Shown here one piece after another: positions 25,136 to 34,088 of a stretch of DNA of 64,000 nt (the first letter of the stretch is position 1; every line of letters starts with the position of its first letter). The DNA comes from Flavobacterium yafengii (GTDB taxonomy: Bacteria > Bacteroidota > Bacteroidia > Flavobacteriales > Flavobacteriaceae): contig NZ_JASCRY010000001.1 of assembly GCF_030010375.1 (NCBI RefSeq), positions 62,001 to 126,000 on the forward strand, written 5' to 3'. A program made the position numbers and the translations under genes. Under the pieces are notes generated by a model. The model did no database searches. It was not told the DNA's origin and saw only the letters and a program-made list of their open reading frames with translations.

Positions 25136-26419
25136 ATGAAAACAAAATTTGTCTTAATTACCGCAACCTTATTTATTTCTACAATTGTATTTTCTCAAGA
25201 CTATTATTTACACTGCGGAAAAATTCTGAATACCCAATCTGGCAAAGAGTTATCCAACCAAACCATAGTTGTTTCTAAAAACAAAATCATAAAAATACAA
25301 GATGGGTTTGTATCTAAATCTAAACCCGAAGACATTGAAATCGACCTAAAAAACAAATACGTTTTACCTGGTCTTATCGATTTACACGTACATATTGAAG
25401 GAGAACACGACACCAAAAGTTACATGTCAAAATATTTAGACAACGAGGCTGACGTTGCATTTCAAGCGGTTCGTTGTGCAGAAATCACGCTTCTGGCCGG
25501 ATTCACCACCGTACGTGATTTAGGAGGAACCGGAGTTAATATTTCCATAAGAAATGCTATTAATAAAGGAATCGTAAAAGGTCCAAGAATATATACTGCA
25601 GGAAAATCGATTGCCACAACAGGTGGACATGCTGACCCAACCAACGGAAGCAACCGAAAACTTGTAGGTGACCCAGGTCCACATGAAGGCGTAATCAATT
25701 CTCCTGAAGAAGCAGTAAAAGCGGTAAGAGAACGCTATAAAGAAGGAGCCGATGTTATTAAAATTACAGCTACAGGCGGCGTTTTAAGTGTTGCTAAAAG
25801 TGGTAAAAATCCCCAATTTACTTTAGACGAAATTAAAGCTATTACTACAACTGCCAAAGATTATAATATGCTTACTGCCGCTCATGCCCACGGTGATGAA
25901 GGAATGCAAAGAGCCATATTAGGCGGTATAAAAACCATTGAACACGGCACCTTTATGAGTGAAGAGACAATGGAATTGATGAAAAAATATGATGCTTATT
26001 TAGTTCCTACCTTGACTGCTGGAAAAGAAGTTGAAAAAAATGCAGAAATTACTGGTTTTTATCTTGACATAGTAGTTCCAAAGGCCAGAGAAGTTGGTCC
26101 ACAATTGAAAGCTACTTTTGCAAAAGCATATAAAAAAGGAGTCAAAATTGCTTTTGGAACCGATGCCGGAGTTTTTGCTCATGGTACAAATGCAAAAGAA
26201 TTTGGCTATATGGTTGAAGCCGGAATGCCTGCACTAGCTGCTATACAATCTGCAACAATAACAAATGCCATGTTATTAGGTATTGGAAATGAAGTAGGTC
26301 AAATCAAAGAAAACTTTTTGGCAGATATTATTGCAGTTGATGAAAATCCCTTAAATACTATCAAAACATTGGAAAAGGTCATATTTGTAATGAAAGACGG
26401 AAAAATATATAAAAACTAA
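25136..26419 (+). CDS. Secreted metal-dependent amidohydrolase
   Basis: A 427-residue hydrolase of the amidohydrolase superfamily, imidazolonepropionase-like or prolidase-like branch. It has a signal peptide (MKTKFVLITATLFISTIVFSQ) that would place it in the periplasm. The metal-binding HxH lies in DLHVHIEG (His84, His86); KITATGGV carries the likely carboxylated Lys, and HAHGDEG, EHGTFM and GTDAGVFAHG supply the remaining histidines and the catalytic Asp. The substrate cannot be read from the sequence; related enzymes act on cyclic amides or Xaa-Pro dipeptides. It is followed closely by thyA (31 bases), with no functional link apparent. Confidence 0.86.
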   Translation: MKTKFVLITATLFISTIVFSQDYYLHCGKILNTQSGKELSNQTIVVSKNKIIKIQDGFVSKSKPEDIEIDLKNKYVLPGLIDLHVHIEGEHDTKSYMSKYLDNEADVAFQAVRCAEITLLAGFTTVRDLGGTGVNISIRNAINKGIVKGPRIYTAGKSIATTGGHADPTNGSNRKLVGDPGPHEGVINSPEEAVKAVRERYKEGADVIKITATGGVLSVAKSGKNPQFTLDEIKAITTTAKDYNMLTAAHAHGDEGMQRAILGGIKTIEHGTFMSEETMELMKKYDAYLVPTLTAGKEVEKNAEITGFYLDIVVPKAREVGPQLKATFAKAYKKGVKIAFGTDAGVFAHGTNAKEFGYMVEAGMPALAAIQSATITNAMLLGIGNEVGQIKENFLADIIAVDENPLNTIKTLEKVIFVMKDGKIYKN

Positions 26420-26450
26420 ACTTGCTACCGCAAAATAGAATAAAGATACA

Positions 26451-27275
26451 ATGAAGCAATATTTAGACTTAGTACAACACGTAATGGAAAACGGTTGTCA
26501 AAAAGGAGATCGTACGGGAACAGGAACAAAAAGTGTCTTTGGTTACCAAATGCGTTTTGATTTAAACGAAGGTTTTCCAATGGTTACTACTAAAAAACTA
26601 CACCTAAAATCTATTATCTACGAATTGCTTTGGTTTTTAAAAGGCGATACAAATATTAAGTACCTTCAAGAAAACGGCGTTAAAATTTGGGATGCTTGGG
26701 CTGATGCCAATGGAGATTTAGGCCCCGTTTACGGACACCAATGGCGCAACTGGAATAGTGAAGAAATTGACCAAATCTCAGAATTGATTAAAGAATTAAA
26801 AACCAATCCTAACAGTCGCAGAATGTTGGTTTCGGCATGGAATCCTTCGGTTCTTCCTGACACTACAAAATCATTTGACGAAAATGTAGCCAATAATAAA
26901 GCCGCTTTGCCTCCTTGTCACGCTTTCTTTCAGTTTTATGTTTCTGACGGCAAGCTATCGTGTCAATTATACCAGCGAAGTGCTGATATTTTCTTAGGCG
27001 TACCTTTTAATATCGCTTCTTACGCATTACTCACGATGATGATTGCACAGGTTTGCGACTTGGAGCCAGGGGAATTCATTCACACTTTTGGCGACGCACA
27101 CATTTACAACAATCATTTCGAACAACTCGAATTGCAATTGTCCCGTGAGCCAAAACCATTACCAAAAATGATTTTGAATCCCAATATAAAAGACATCTTC
27201 GCATTCGATTTTGATGATTTCACACTCGAAGGCTACGAACCGCATGCCTTGATAAAAGGCAGTGTTGCGGTATAG
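26451..27275 (+). CDS. thyA: Thymidylate synthase
   Basis: Converts dUMP to dTMP using methylene-tetrahydrofolate. The 274 residues include the catalytic Cys156 in [13 protein letters not shown], the dUMP-binding [10 protein letters not shown] block and [17 protein letters not shown]. The protein ends [11 protein letters not shown], close to the usual ThyA terminus. The folA gene lies about 0.9 kb downstream on the same strand, and the two enzymes share the folate cycle, but a terminator and a minus-strand gene separate them. Confidence 0.97.
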   Translation: MKQYLDLVQHVMENGCQKGDRTGTGTKSVFGYQMRFDLNEGFPMVTTKKLHLKSIIYELLWFLKGDTNIKYLQENGVKIWDAWADANGDLGPVYGHQWRNWNSEEIDQISELIKELKTNPNSRRMLVSAWNPSVLPDTTKSFDENVANNKAALPPCHAFFQFYVSDGKLSCQLYQRSADIFLGVPFNIASYALLTMMIAQVCDLEPGEFIHTFGDAHIYNNHFEQLELQLSREPKPLPKMILNPNIKDIFAFDFDDFTLEGYEPHALIKGSVAV

Positions 27276-27284
27276 CGTAATAAA

Positions 27285-27322
27285 AAAACGGTGTTTTAGT
27301 TAAACTACTAAAACACCGTTTT
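27285..27322. terminator. Bidirectional terminator overlapping the end of the CBM48 gene
   Basis: A perfect 16-bp stem: AAAACGGTGTTTTAGT (27285-27300) with 27307-27322, loop TAAACT. The loop holds most of the minus-strand stop codon, so the hairpin overlaps the last codons of that gene and ends thyA on the other strand. Confidence 0.88.
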
Positions 27323-27596
27323 CATTTCCTGCAAATTCATTCCATTTGAAAGAATCTGCTTCTGGATCATTCACAAATGTACCGTCAATAACGTATTTGA
27401 ATTCATAGGCTGCATCTTTGTTTAAATCGAATACTCCTTTGAAAGTACCATTTTTTAATTTGCTTAAAGCACCTTCAGCAACACTCCAATTATTGAAATC
27501 TCCTACAACGGAAGCTTGACTTGCCTCTTTTGCCGTAACAGAAAAAGTAACTTTACAAACTGGTTTTGTTTTAACGAATTGTTTCTTGATTGCCAT
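27300..27596 (-). CDS. Small CBM48 / isoamylase early-set domain protein
   Basis: A 98-residue cytoplasmic protein consisting of one glycogen-binding-type domain: VVGDFNNWSV, then EFKYVIDGTFVNDPEADSF, the CBM48 hallmark. The start is ATG at 27596 (MAIKKQFVKTKPVCKVTFSV); an upstream in-frame extension to 27653 looks non-coding. Single-domain CBM48 proteins are common in Flavobacteriaceae but their binding target is not known. The last codons overlap the terminator hairpin. Confidence 0.85.
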   Translation of the reverse strand: MAIKKQFVKTKPVCKVTFSVTAKEASQASVVGDFNNWSVAEGALSKLKNGTFKGVFDLNKDAAYEFKYVIDGTFVNDPEADSFKWNEFAGNENGVLVV

Positions 27597-27833
27597 AACT
27601 ATTTCATTTATAGATTTATAAGGCAAAGGAAATAAAAGAATTTGAACTTCCAACAGACACCCTAAGATTTAACAGAATAGATCAAACTATGTTAATTTAC
27701 GAATAATTCAATAATTATAGGCAGGGTAAATTTGTTATTCAAAAATCAGAAAACGTTTTCATTCTAAATAATCTACAAGCAAAATAGTGACTTTCCAAAA
27801 TAAATTTTACCTTTATAAACTAAATTTTGATCA

Positions 27834-28166
27834 ATGGAAAAAGAACTACACGAACAGTACGAATATGCAAGGAGAAGAATTAAACAAAAAAAAAGACTGT
27901 ATTTTCATTTTGTTCTTTTCGTTTTAGGGAGTTTGCTTTTATTTATTGCTAATAAATTTTTCGAAATTGCCGTAGATTCTCACTGGTCAATTTGGGTAAT
28001 TACCATATGGTTGTTCCTCTTTATTTTACATTTTATAAAAATTTTCATTACGGATCGTTTTATGAATAAAAATTGGGAAAGAGAACAAATAGACCGACTA
28101 GTTGCTTTACAACAAAAAAAACTGGATCAATTACAAACACAGGTCAACAACGACGACCTTAAATAA
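27834..28166 (+). CDS. 2TM domain membrane protein
   Basis: A 110-residue protein with a basic, helical N-terminus (EYARRRIKQKKRLYFHF), two membrane helices at about 25-42 and 50-72 around a W-rich turn (HWSIWVITIW), and a coiled C-terminal helix ending LDQLQTQVNNDDLK. This matches the 2TM domain family common in Bacteroidota, sometimes found next to LytTR or histidine kinase genes, which are not present here. folA starts 13 bases after its stop, so the two are probably co-transcribed. A possible -7 box TAAATTTG lies at 27727-27734. Confidence 0.82.
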   Translation: MEKELHEQYEYARRRIKQKKRLYFHFVLFVLGSLLLFIANKFFEIAVDSHWSIWVITIWLFLFILHFIKIFITDRFMNKNWEREQIDRLVALQQKKLDQLQTQVNNDDLK

Positions 28167-28179
28167 CAGTAAATCAATT

Positions 28180-28662
28180 ATGATAATAATGATTGCGGCC
28201 GTTGCCGAAAATAATGCTCTAGGTAAAGACAATGAACTGGTTTGGCATTTGCCAAATGATTTCAAAAGATTTAAATCCCTTACCTCCGGACATCATATTA
28301 TAATGGGCAGAAAAACATTTGAAAGTTTTCCAAAACCATTACCAAACAGAACCCACGTTATAATCACCAGACAGAAAGACTATCAAGCCGAAGGCTGTAT
28401 CATAGTAGACAGTATGGACAAAGCATTAGCCATTTGTCCCAAAGACGAAGACACATTTATAATTGGTGGTGGCGAAATTTACACTTTAGGGTTTCCTTTT
28501 ACCGACAAAATAGAAATTACACGAGTGCATCACAACTTTGAAGGCGATGCGCATTTCCCTGAGATTAATGATGATGAATGGAAAATAATTATTTCGGAAT
28601 TTAATGAGAAGGACGAAAAACATCTCTACGATTATTCCTATCAGACATTCATTAGAAAATAA
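28180..28662 (+). CDS. folA: Dihydrofolate reductase
   Basis: Reduces dihydrofolate to tetrahydrofolate with NADPH. From ATG at 28180 the protein has 160 residues, the normal length; a longer frame starting at 28102 overlaps the 2TM gene and adds no family sequence. The sequence starts MIIMIAAVAENNALGKDNELVWHLPNDF, with the catalytic Asp27 in the same place as in E. coli, then MGRKTFESF and the NADPH loop IIGGGEIYTLGFPF. It is paired in function with thyA upstream, which makes dihydrofolate. Confidence 0.95.
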   Translation: MIIMIAAVAENNALGKDNELVWHLPNDFKRFKSLTSGHHIIMGRKTFESFPKPLPNRTHVIITRQKDYQAEGCIIVDSMDKALAICPKDEDTFIIGGGEIYTLGFPFTDKIEITRVHHNFEGDAHFPEINDDEWKIIISEFNEKDEKHLYDYSYQTFIRK

Positions 28663-28665
28663 AAC

Positions 28666-28698
28666 AAAAAAACATCCTTTTTACGGGATGTTTTTTTT
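28666..28698. terminator. Bidirectional terminator after folA
   Basis: AAAAAACATCC pairs with GGATGTTTTTT around a T-rich loop with long A and T runs on each side, between folA and the minus-strand membrane protein. Confidence 0.85.
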
Positions 28699-28720
28699 AA
28701 CCATTAATTAAAGAGATGAC

Positions 28721-29038
28721 CTACTCTTGAAAGAGTATTTGATAACATAAAATAAAAATTACAAATATTAGTAATACTCCAGAAATGAAGATTATAACAT
28801 TTGATGTTTTCTGAGAATACATCTCAAAAAAGCCTTTAATACCAAATACCACGAAGGTACTAAAGACGAAAAAAATTAAAATTTCCAAAAACAAATTTAA
28901 TCCTAAGAACGTATGTTGCGCTTTAACTACAACACTGCTATGTAAAACAGTGTTTTCAAAACAGCTAACAAGAACAAATGAGATAAAAAACGCTAAAATT
29001 ATCCACTTGATTTGGTTGATCGATTCTCTTTTAATCAT
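28721..29038 (-). CDS. Small membrane protein of unknown function
   Basis: A 105-residue protein with about three hydrophobic helices (residues about 12-28, 45-65 and 78-100), a positive start (MIKRESINQIKW) and no family that I recognise. The first helix contains an LVSC lipobox-like stretch, but it starts too far in and is followed by more membrane segments. It is the only gene on its strand between folA and ubiE, backed by a terminator, which supports it being real. Confidence 0.55.
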   Translation of the reverse strand: MIKRESINQIKWIILAFFISFVLVSCFENTVLHSSVVVKAQHTFLGLNLFLEILIFFVFSTFVVFGIKGFFEMYSQKTSNVIIFISGVLLIFVIFILCYQILFQE

Positions 29039-29203
29039 TTAATATGGTTATTTTCCTGAATAACAAATTTGTACAATAAAATCTTTAGTTGCAATACCCA
29101 CTTTTAGTGATATTTCAAATAAAGTGAATTTTGGTTTTTAGCCTATTTTAAAAACTAAAATAAAACTTGTTTCTAATTTTTGAAACTCATTTTAAGTTCG
29201 TCA

Positions 29204-29228
29204 AGTTTGTATTATATTTGTACAAACT
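29204..29228 (+). promoter_or_regulatory. -7 box inside a perfect inverted repeat ahead of ubiE
   Basis: AGTTTGTA (29204-29211) and TACAAACT (29221-29228) form an 8-bp perfect inverted repeat whose 9-base spacer holds all but the first base of the -7 box TATATTTG (29213-29220). The ubiE ATG follows 6 bases later. This looks like promoter plus operator. Confidence 0.5.
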
Positions 29229-29234
29229 AAAAAA

Positions 29235-29966
29235 ATGTCAGAAAAAATAACGCCCTATAAAGATTCAACTCTAGGTAAAAAAGAACAAGTTGCTAAAATG
29301 TTTGACACCATTTCTGGAAATTATGACAATCTGAATCGTGTCATTTCTTTCGGCATTGATATAAAATGGCGTAAAAAAGTGTTGCAAATAGTTTCAAAAT
29401 CAAACCCGAAGGTTATTCTGGATATTGCAACAGGAACTGGTGATTTGGCAATTTTGATGACACAAACAAATGCTGAAAAAATCATTGGATTAGATATCTC
29501 TGCAGGAATGCTGGAAGTAGGAGTGAAAAAAATTGCTGCAAAAAATCTTTCCAATACTATCGAAATGATTTTAGCTGACTCAGAAAACATGCCTTTTGAA
29601 GACAATTATTTTGATGCGATAACGGTTGCTTTTGGAGTACGTAATTTTGAAAATTTAGAAAAAGGCCTAGCTGAAATTTTAAGAGTTTTAAAACCTAACG
29701 GAGTGTTTGTAATTCTAGAAACTTCGGTGCCAGATAAAACGCCTTACAAACAAGGTTATAATTTTTACACTAAAAATATTCTTCCATTAATAGGCAAAGT
29801 CTTCTCTAAAGATGATGTTGCTTATGGTTATTTATCTGAATCTGCCGCTGCATTTCCTTATGGAGAAGCATTAAACAATATTTTGAGAAAAATTGGGTTT
29901 ATAGATGTTGTAGCCTTACCACAAACTTTTGGCGTAGCTACCATTTACTCAGCTTCTAAAAAATAA
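29235..29966 (+). CDS. ubiE: Demethylmenaquinone methyltransferase
   Basis: Last step of menaquinone synthesis: methylates demethylmenaquinone with AdoMet at the inner membrane. The 243 residues contain the AdoMet site [12 protein letters not shown] (about 57-68), the [21 protein letters not shown]-terminal signature and [16 protein letters not shown], typical of UbiE/MenG. Since Bacteroidota use menaquinone, the MenG role is expected. It is followed after 22 bases by porT, and an inverted repeat overlaps its promoter. Confidence 0.95.
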   Translation: MSEKITPYKDSTLGKKEQVAKMFDTISGNYDNLNRVISFGIDIKWRKKVLQIVSKSNPKVILDIATGTGDLAILMTQTNAEKIIGLDISAGMLEVGVKKIAAKNLSNTIEMILADSENMPFEDNYFDAITVAFGVRNFENLEKGLAEILRVLKPNGVFVILETSVPDKTPYKQGYNFYTKNILPLIGKVFSKDDVAYGYLSESAAAFPYGEALNNILRKIGFIDVVALPQTFGVATIYSASKK

Positions 29967-29988
29967 TACTGAAGATTTCAGCATAAAC

Positions 29989-30693
29989 ATGAGAAAAATA
30001 ATTGTCTTACTATTTTTTGCTTTTATTATAAAAGGATACGCTCAAAAGTCTAAAAATATATTTAGCAGAGACCCTATTATTAATTTGGAAAATTTTCAAA
30101 AAAAGAGAATGTATTATGGGTTTTATCTGGGATTCAACTCGTATGATTTCAAAATAGATTATAAAACGGTAGGACCTGATATTCTTATAAAAAGAACTAC
30201 TGGATTTAATGTGGGGATTGTCGCTGATTTGAAACTTCAGGAATATATTGACTTGCGATTTGAGCCAGGTCTTTATTATACCAAAAGAGACTTATATTAT
30301 CCAAATTTCACAAACAGTGGAGATGCGCTTAGGGAAGTGAATAGTACTTACATCCATTTTCCGTTATTAGTGAAATTCTCCTCCCTTAGAACAGGAAATA
30401 TCCGTCCCTATTTAGTTGGAGGTGTGTCTGCAACATTAAACTTATCAAGCAATTCTAAATTAATTGATGACAATTTAGAACAACGTTTTAGAGTAAAAGC
30501 ATGGACAACTAATTATGAATTGGGTTTCGGAATTGATCTTTTTTCGGAATATTTTATATTTTCCCCTTCCATAAGAGGTGTTTTTGGCATGAATGACGAA
30601 TTAATCAGAGACAAAGACCCAAACAGTCCTTGGACAAGCAACATAGAATCTTTGAAAACCAGAGCAGTCTTCATCAATTTTACTTTCCATTAA
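29989..30693 (+). CDS. porT: PorT family outer-membrane protein (type IX secretion)
   Basis: A component needed by the type IX secretion system, which exports gliding adhesins and enzymes in Bacteroidota. The 234 residues start with a signal peptide (MRKIIVLLFFAFIIKGYAQ) and continue as a small beta-barrel with the family text QKKRMYYGFYLGFNSYDFKI and LRFEPGLYYTKRDL, ending in an aromatic terminal strand (AVFINFTFH). The ubiE-porT neighbourhood is, as I recall, conserved in Flavobacteriaceae (called sprT in F. johnsoniae). It ends 4 bases from the stop of the convergent methyltransferase gene, with no terminator between. Confidence 0.9.
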   Translation: MRKIIVLLFFAFIIKGYAQKSKNIFSRDPIINLENFQKKRMYYGFYLGFNSYDFKIDYKTVGPDILIKRTTGFNVGIVADLKLQEYIDLRFEPGLYYTKRDLYYPNFTNSGDALREVNSTYIHFPLLVKFSSLRTGNIRPYLVGGVSATLNLSSNSKLIDDNLEQRFRVKAWTTNYELGFGIDLFSEYFIFSPSIRGVFGMNDELIRDKDPNSPWTSNIESLKTRAVFINFTFH

Positions 30694-30697
30694 AAAC

Positions 30698-31423
30698 TTA
30701 TCCTCTACAAAACTCGCTTAATACTATAGCGGTAGCGGTAGCAACATTAAGGCTTTCTGTTTTTTGAAGATCTCCAAAACGAGGAATAGTGAGTCTGTTT
30801 TTGGCTAATTTTTCAAGTGCTGCTGAAACTCCATTAGCCTCATTACCCATAATAATAATGCCTTCTTTAGGTAAAACCGATTTGTAAATATTCTCTCCGT
30901 CCATAAAAGTACCAAAAACGGGTAGTTTTGTTTCTGCAACAAAAGCAGCAAGATCAATATAATTTACGTTGACTCTGGCGATTGAACCCATGGTTGCCTG
31001 AACTACTTTTGGATTATAAATATCAACTGTTTCCTTAGAACACAACAACTGCTTAACACCAAACCAATCACACAAACGCAATATAGTCCCTAAATTTCCC
31101 GGATCACGAATAGCATCTAGCGCTATAATTAAACCGGTTTCAATAATTGGTTTTTCCAATGGCATTTTAAAAACTCCCAAACAGGTATTTGGGGTTGCCA
31201 ATGCACTGATTTTTTTCAAATCATTTTCTTGAATAATCGTTTTTCTAGCTACAGGAACTTCCTCAAAATCATTTTGAGTAGTATACAAATGTTCCAATTC
31301 AAAATTAGACTCCAGCAGCTCGTGAATCCCTTTTACGCCTTCGGCAAAAAATAATTTATTGGCAATTCTATATTTTTTTTGCTGCAAACTCGTTATAAGC
31401 TTTATTTGGTTTTTACTAACCAT
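30698..31423 (-). CDS. TrmH-family (SpoU) RNA 2'-O-methyltransferase
   Basis: Methylates a ribose in rRNA or tRNA using AdoMet through a SPOUT knot. ATG at 31423 gives 241 residues starting MVSKNQIKLITSLQQKKYRIANKLFFAEG, which matches the N-terminal substrate-binding domain; the longer frame up to 31591 runs into the tamL promoter. Motif 1 DAIRDPGNLGTILRLCDWFG, motif 2 IIMGNEANGVS and motif 3 IPRFGDLQKTESLNVATA are complete. Similar to RlmB, but the exact target base cannot be told. Convergent with porT. Confidence 0.92.
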   Translation of the reverse strand: MVSKNQIKLITSLQQKKYRIANKLFFAEGVKGIHELLESNFELEHLYTTQNDFEEVPVARKTIIQENDLKKISALATPNTCLGVFKMPLEKPIIETGLIIALDAIRDPGNLGTILRLCDWFGVKQLLCSKETVDIYNPKVVQATMGSIARVNVNYIDLAAFVAETKLPVFGTFMDGENIYKSVLPKEGIIIMGNEANGVSAALEKLAKNRLTIPRFGDLQKTESLNVATATAIVLSEFCRG

Positions 31424-31432
31424 AAAATAATG

Positions 31433-31440
31433 TACTTTTG
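31433..31440 (+). promoter_or_regulatory. -7 box (TACTTTTG) of tamL
   Basis: Exact TAnnTTTG match in the 37-base gap between the divergent methyltransferase and tamL genes. Confidence 0.45.
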
Positions 31441-31460
31441 AATTAAATATTTTAGAACAC

Positions 31461-34028
31461 TTGAAAAAAACTTCCACAAAAATAACTGCATTTATTCTAA
31501 TTGCAATACTAATTTGCGCTTGTAACGCTGTAAAAAGAGTTCCGGACGGAAAACTTCTGCTTACAAAAAACGAAATTACTGTAAATGACAAAACAATTAA
31601 GGATGAAAATGTTTTTAATCAACTGTATCAAAAACCAAACAGCACCTTACTTGGATACCGTTTAAGATTGAATCTTTACAATCTTGCCAACCTAAATCCA
31701 GATTCAACCTATCAAGCCAAGTTTACAAATAATCCGGAAAAATTTCAACGAAAATCAAAATGGCTGTCTGAAAAACAAGTTAATCGACTTGGAAAATCGT
31801 TCTGGTATCACGGAATCCATGATTTCTTAAAAAAAACTGGCGAACCACCCGTAATTATTGATAAAGAAAGAGCTGATAAATCATTGTTGCGCTTGAAATA
31901 CTATTATTTCAACAATGGCTTTTTTAATGTCAATGCTGCCTACAAAATAGACACTTTGAGTATCAAAAAAGCCAAGATAAAATACGCTATTACTCCCGGA
32001 AACGCCTATTTTCTAGATTCCTTGAGAACTACTATTTTAACGCCAGTTTTAGATTCTTTGTATGAGACTAACAAGTCAAATACATTTATAAAATCAGGAA
32101 ATCAATATAAAACCGAAGATTTTGAGAATGAGAAAAACCGGATCACCACTCATTTTAGAAACAACGGAGTGTATTATTTCCAACCTAATTATGTGACTTT
32201 TGATATAGACACCATTAAAAAAGTCAATCAGGCAAATATAAACTTGATGATTAATAATTATTCTTATCAAGAGCAAGATTCGAGCAGAACCGAACCTTTT
32301 AAAATTTACAAAATAAGCGATGTAAATATTTATACTGACTATTCTCCAAACAATAACAGTATAAAAATTACGGACAGCACAACCTACAATAACTTTAATT
32401 TATACAGTCAGAACAAATTACGATACAAACCACGGGCCATCACTAATGCTATCTTTATTACAAAAGGAGGATTATTTGCAGATTATAAAACCATTTTGAC
32501 AACACGCTATTTAAACAATCTTAAAATTTTCAACTATCCGTCAATACAATATGAAGTGGATCCTAGGGACTCAACAGCACAGTCATTGATTGCAAAAGTA
32601 TATTTAACACCTAGAAAAAAATATAGTTTCGGAACGACGCTAGATGTAACTCATTCTAACATACAGGATTTTGGTATAGGCTTAAGTGTTTCTGAAACGA
32701 TACGAAATGTTTTCAATGGAGCCGAAACGCTGGAATTAGCTGCACGTGGCAATATTGGATCTTCAAAGGATTTAGCGAATCCAAAGAATAATTTCTTCAA
32801 TGTTTCTGAATATGGTTTGGATTTAAAGCTTAACATCCCAAGGATTTTCATGCCTTTCAGCACTGAAAAAATAATTCCAAAGAGCATGATTCCGTCTACT
32901 TTGATTACAGTGGGTTTTGCAAAACAACGAAATATTGGTTTAGATAAAGAGAATTTTACAGGAGCACTATCCTACAATTGGACTCCAAAAAGAAACAATA
33001 CTGCCAGATTTGATTTGTTCAACACTCAGTTTGTAAGAAACCTAAATCCACAAAATTACTTTAATGTTTACGGTTCTTCTTATAATGCATTGAATGAAAT
33101 CAGTAAAGAATACAACACAAATCCTTCCTATTATAACAATGACATTGATAAAGATTTACTTATTGAAGAAGGAACCGCTGGATTTACTGATGATGTGCTC
33201 ACAGGAAACGCTAACTTTTTAAAACCTTTAGAACCCGCAGATTTTCAGTCTGTAAAAAGCATTGAAGAGCGAAGACTGAGACTTACGGAGAATGACTTTA
33301 TTTTGGCAACCAGTTTTACTTTTTCTAAAACAACCAAAAAGGATTTAACAGACAATACTTTTTATCTTTTTAAAACAAAAATAGAATCGGCAGGAACCAT
33401 TTTATCCGCTTTTGCAGCAACAACAAATCAGAAGAAAAACTCAACTGGTAATTATGAAATATTCAATTTAGAATATTCAGAATACATAAAAACAGAATTT
33501 GACTACATTAAGCATTGGGATTTATCCAAAGAAAAAATATTTGCCTTTAGATCGTTTTTTGGAATAGCCATCCCATTTGGAAATTCAGACTACATTCCCT
33601 TTTCAAGAAGTTATTTTTCAGGAGGATCAAATGACAACAGAGCATGGCAACCGTATGGTTTAGGACCTGGCAGCAGTGGTGCATTGGATGATTTCAATGA
33701 AGCCAATATGAAAATTGCGATTAGTGGAGAGTATCGATTTAAGGTATTAGGCAGTTTAAAAGGTGCTCTTTTTGCCGATGCAGGGAACATCTGGAATGTA
33801 TTGGATAACGTGGTAGATAAAAAATCTACATTTACACAATTTAAAGATTTAAAAGATATCGCATTAGGCACTGGATTTGGGCTTAGATATGACCTAAGTT
33901 TTTTTGTAATTCGTTTTGATTTAGGATTTAAAACCTACAATCCAGCCAATGAAACCAACAAAAGATGGTTTAGAGAATACAATTTTGCTAACTCCGTTTT
34001 AAATTTTGGAATAAATTATCCGTTCTAA
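31461..34028 (+). CDS. tamL: TamL: translocation and assembly module lipoprotein (BamA/TamA superfamily)
   Basis: An 855-residue Omp85-type barrel protein thought to work with TamB in moving or assembling outer-membrane material. It begins at a TTG codon, with no ATG nearby, giving MKKTSTKITAFILIAILICAC: a lipoprotein signal with the lipidated Cys at residue 21. TamL differs from classical TamA in having this lipid anchor. POTRA-like repeats occupy about 35-380 and the C-terminal barrel carries the superfamily text PFSRSYFSGGSNDNRAWQPYGLGPGS and ends VLNFGINYPF. Its neighbours porT and, further on, lpxB are also envelope genes. Confidence 0.9.
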   Translation: MKKTSTKITAFILIAILICACNAVKRVPDGKLLLTKNEITVNDKTIKDENVFNQLYQKPNSTLLGYRLRLNLYNLANLNPDSTYQAKFTNNPEKFQRKSKWLSEKQVNRLGKSFWYHGIHDFLKKTGEPPVIIDKERADKSLLRLKYYYFNNGFFNVNAAYKIDTLSIKKAKIKYAITPGNAYFLDSLRTTILTPVLDSLYETNKSNTFIKSGNQYKTEDFENEKNRITTHFRNNGVYYFQPNYVTFDIDTIKKVNQANINLMINNYSYQEQDSSRTEPFKIYKISDVNIYTDYSPNNNSIKITDSTTYNNFNLYSQNKLRYKPRAITNAIFITKGGLFADYKTILTTRYLNNLKIFNYPSIQYEVDPRDSTAQSLIAKVYLTPRKKYSFGTTLDVTHSNIQDFGIGLSVSETIRNVFNGAETLELAARGNIGSSKDLANPKNNFFNVSEYGLDLKLNIPRIFMPFSTEKIIPKSMIPSTLITVGFAKQRNIGLDKENFTGALSYNWTPKRNNTARFDLFNTQFVRNLNPQNYFNVYGSSYNALNEISKEYNTNPSYYNNDIDKDLLIEEGTAGFTDDVLTGNANFLKPLEPADFQSVKSIEERRLRLTENDFILATSFTFSKTTKKDLTDNTFYLFKTKIESAGTILSAFAATTNQKKNSTGNYEIFNLEYSEYIKTEFDYIKHWDLSKEKIFAFRSFFGIAIPFGNSDYIPFSRSYFSGGSNDNRAWQPYGLGPGSSGALDDFNEANMKIAISGEYRFKVLGSLKGALFADAGNIWNVLDNVVDKKSTFTQFKDLKDIALGTGFGLRYDLSFFVIRFDLGFKTYNPANETNKRWFREYNFANSVLNFGINYPF

Positions 34029-34043
34029 TGCTAATTAATTCTT

Positions 34044-34051
34044 ATTTTTGC
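34044..34051 (+). promoter_or_regulatory. -7 box (TATTTTTG) of fbaA
   Basis: Exact TAnnTTTG match 37 bases before the fbaA ATG. Confidence 0.45.
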
Positions 34052-34088
34052 AAACTAAAAACTAAATAAAATAACTAAAAAAATTACA

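Noticed and set aside
31424..31591. N-terminal extension of the TrmH-family methyltransferase
   Set aside because: It would overlap the divergent tamL start and promoter, and the family sequence begins at MVSKNQ.
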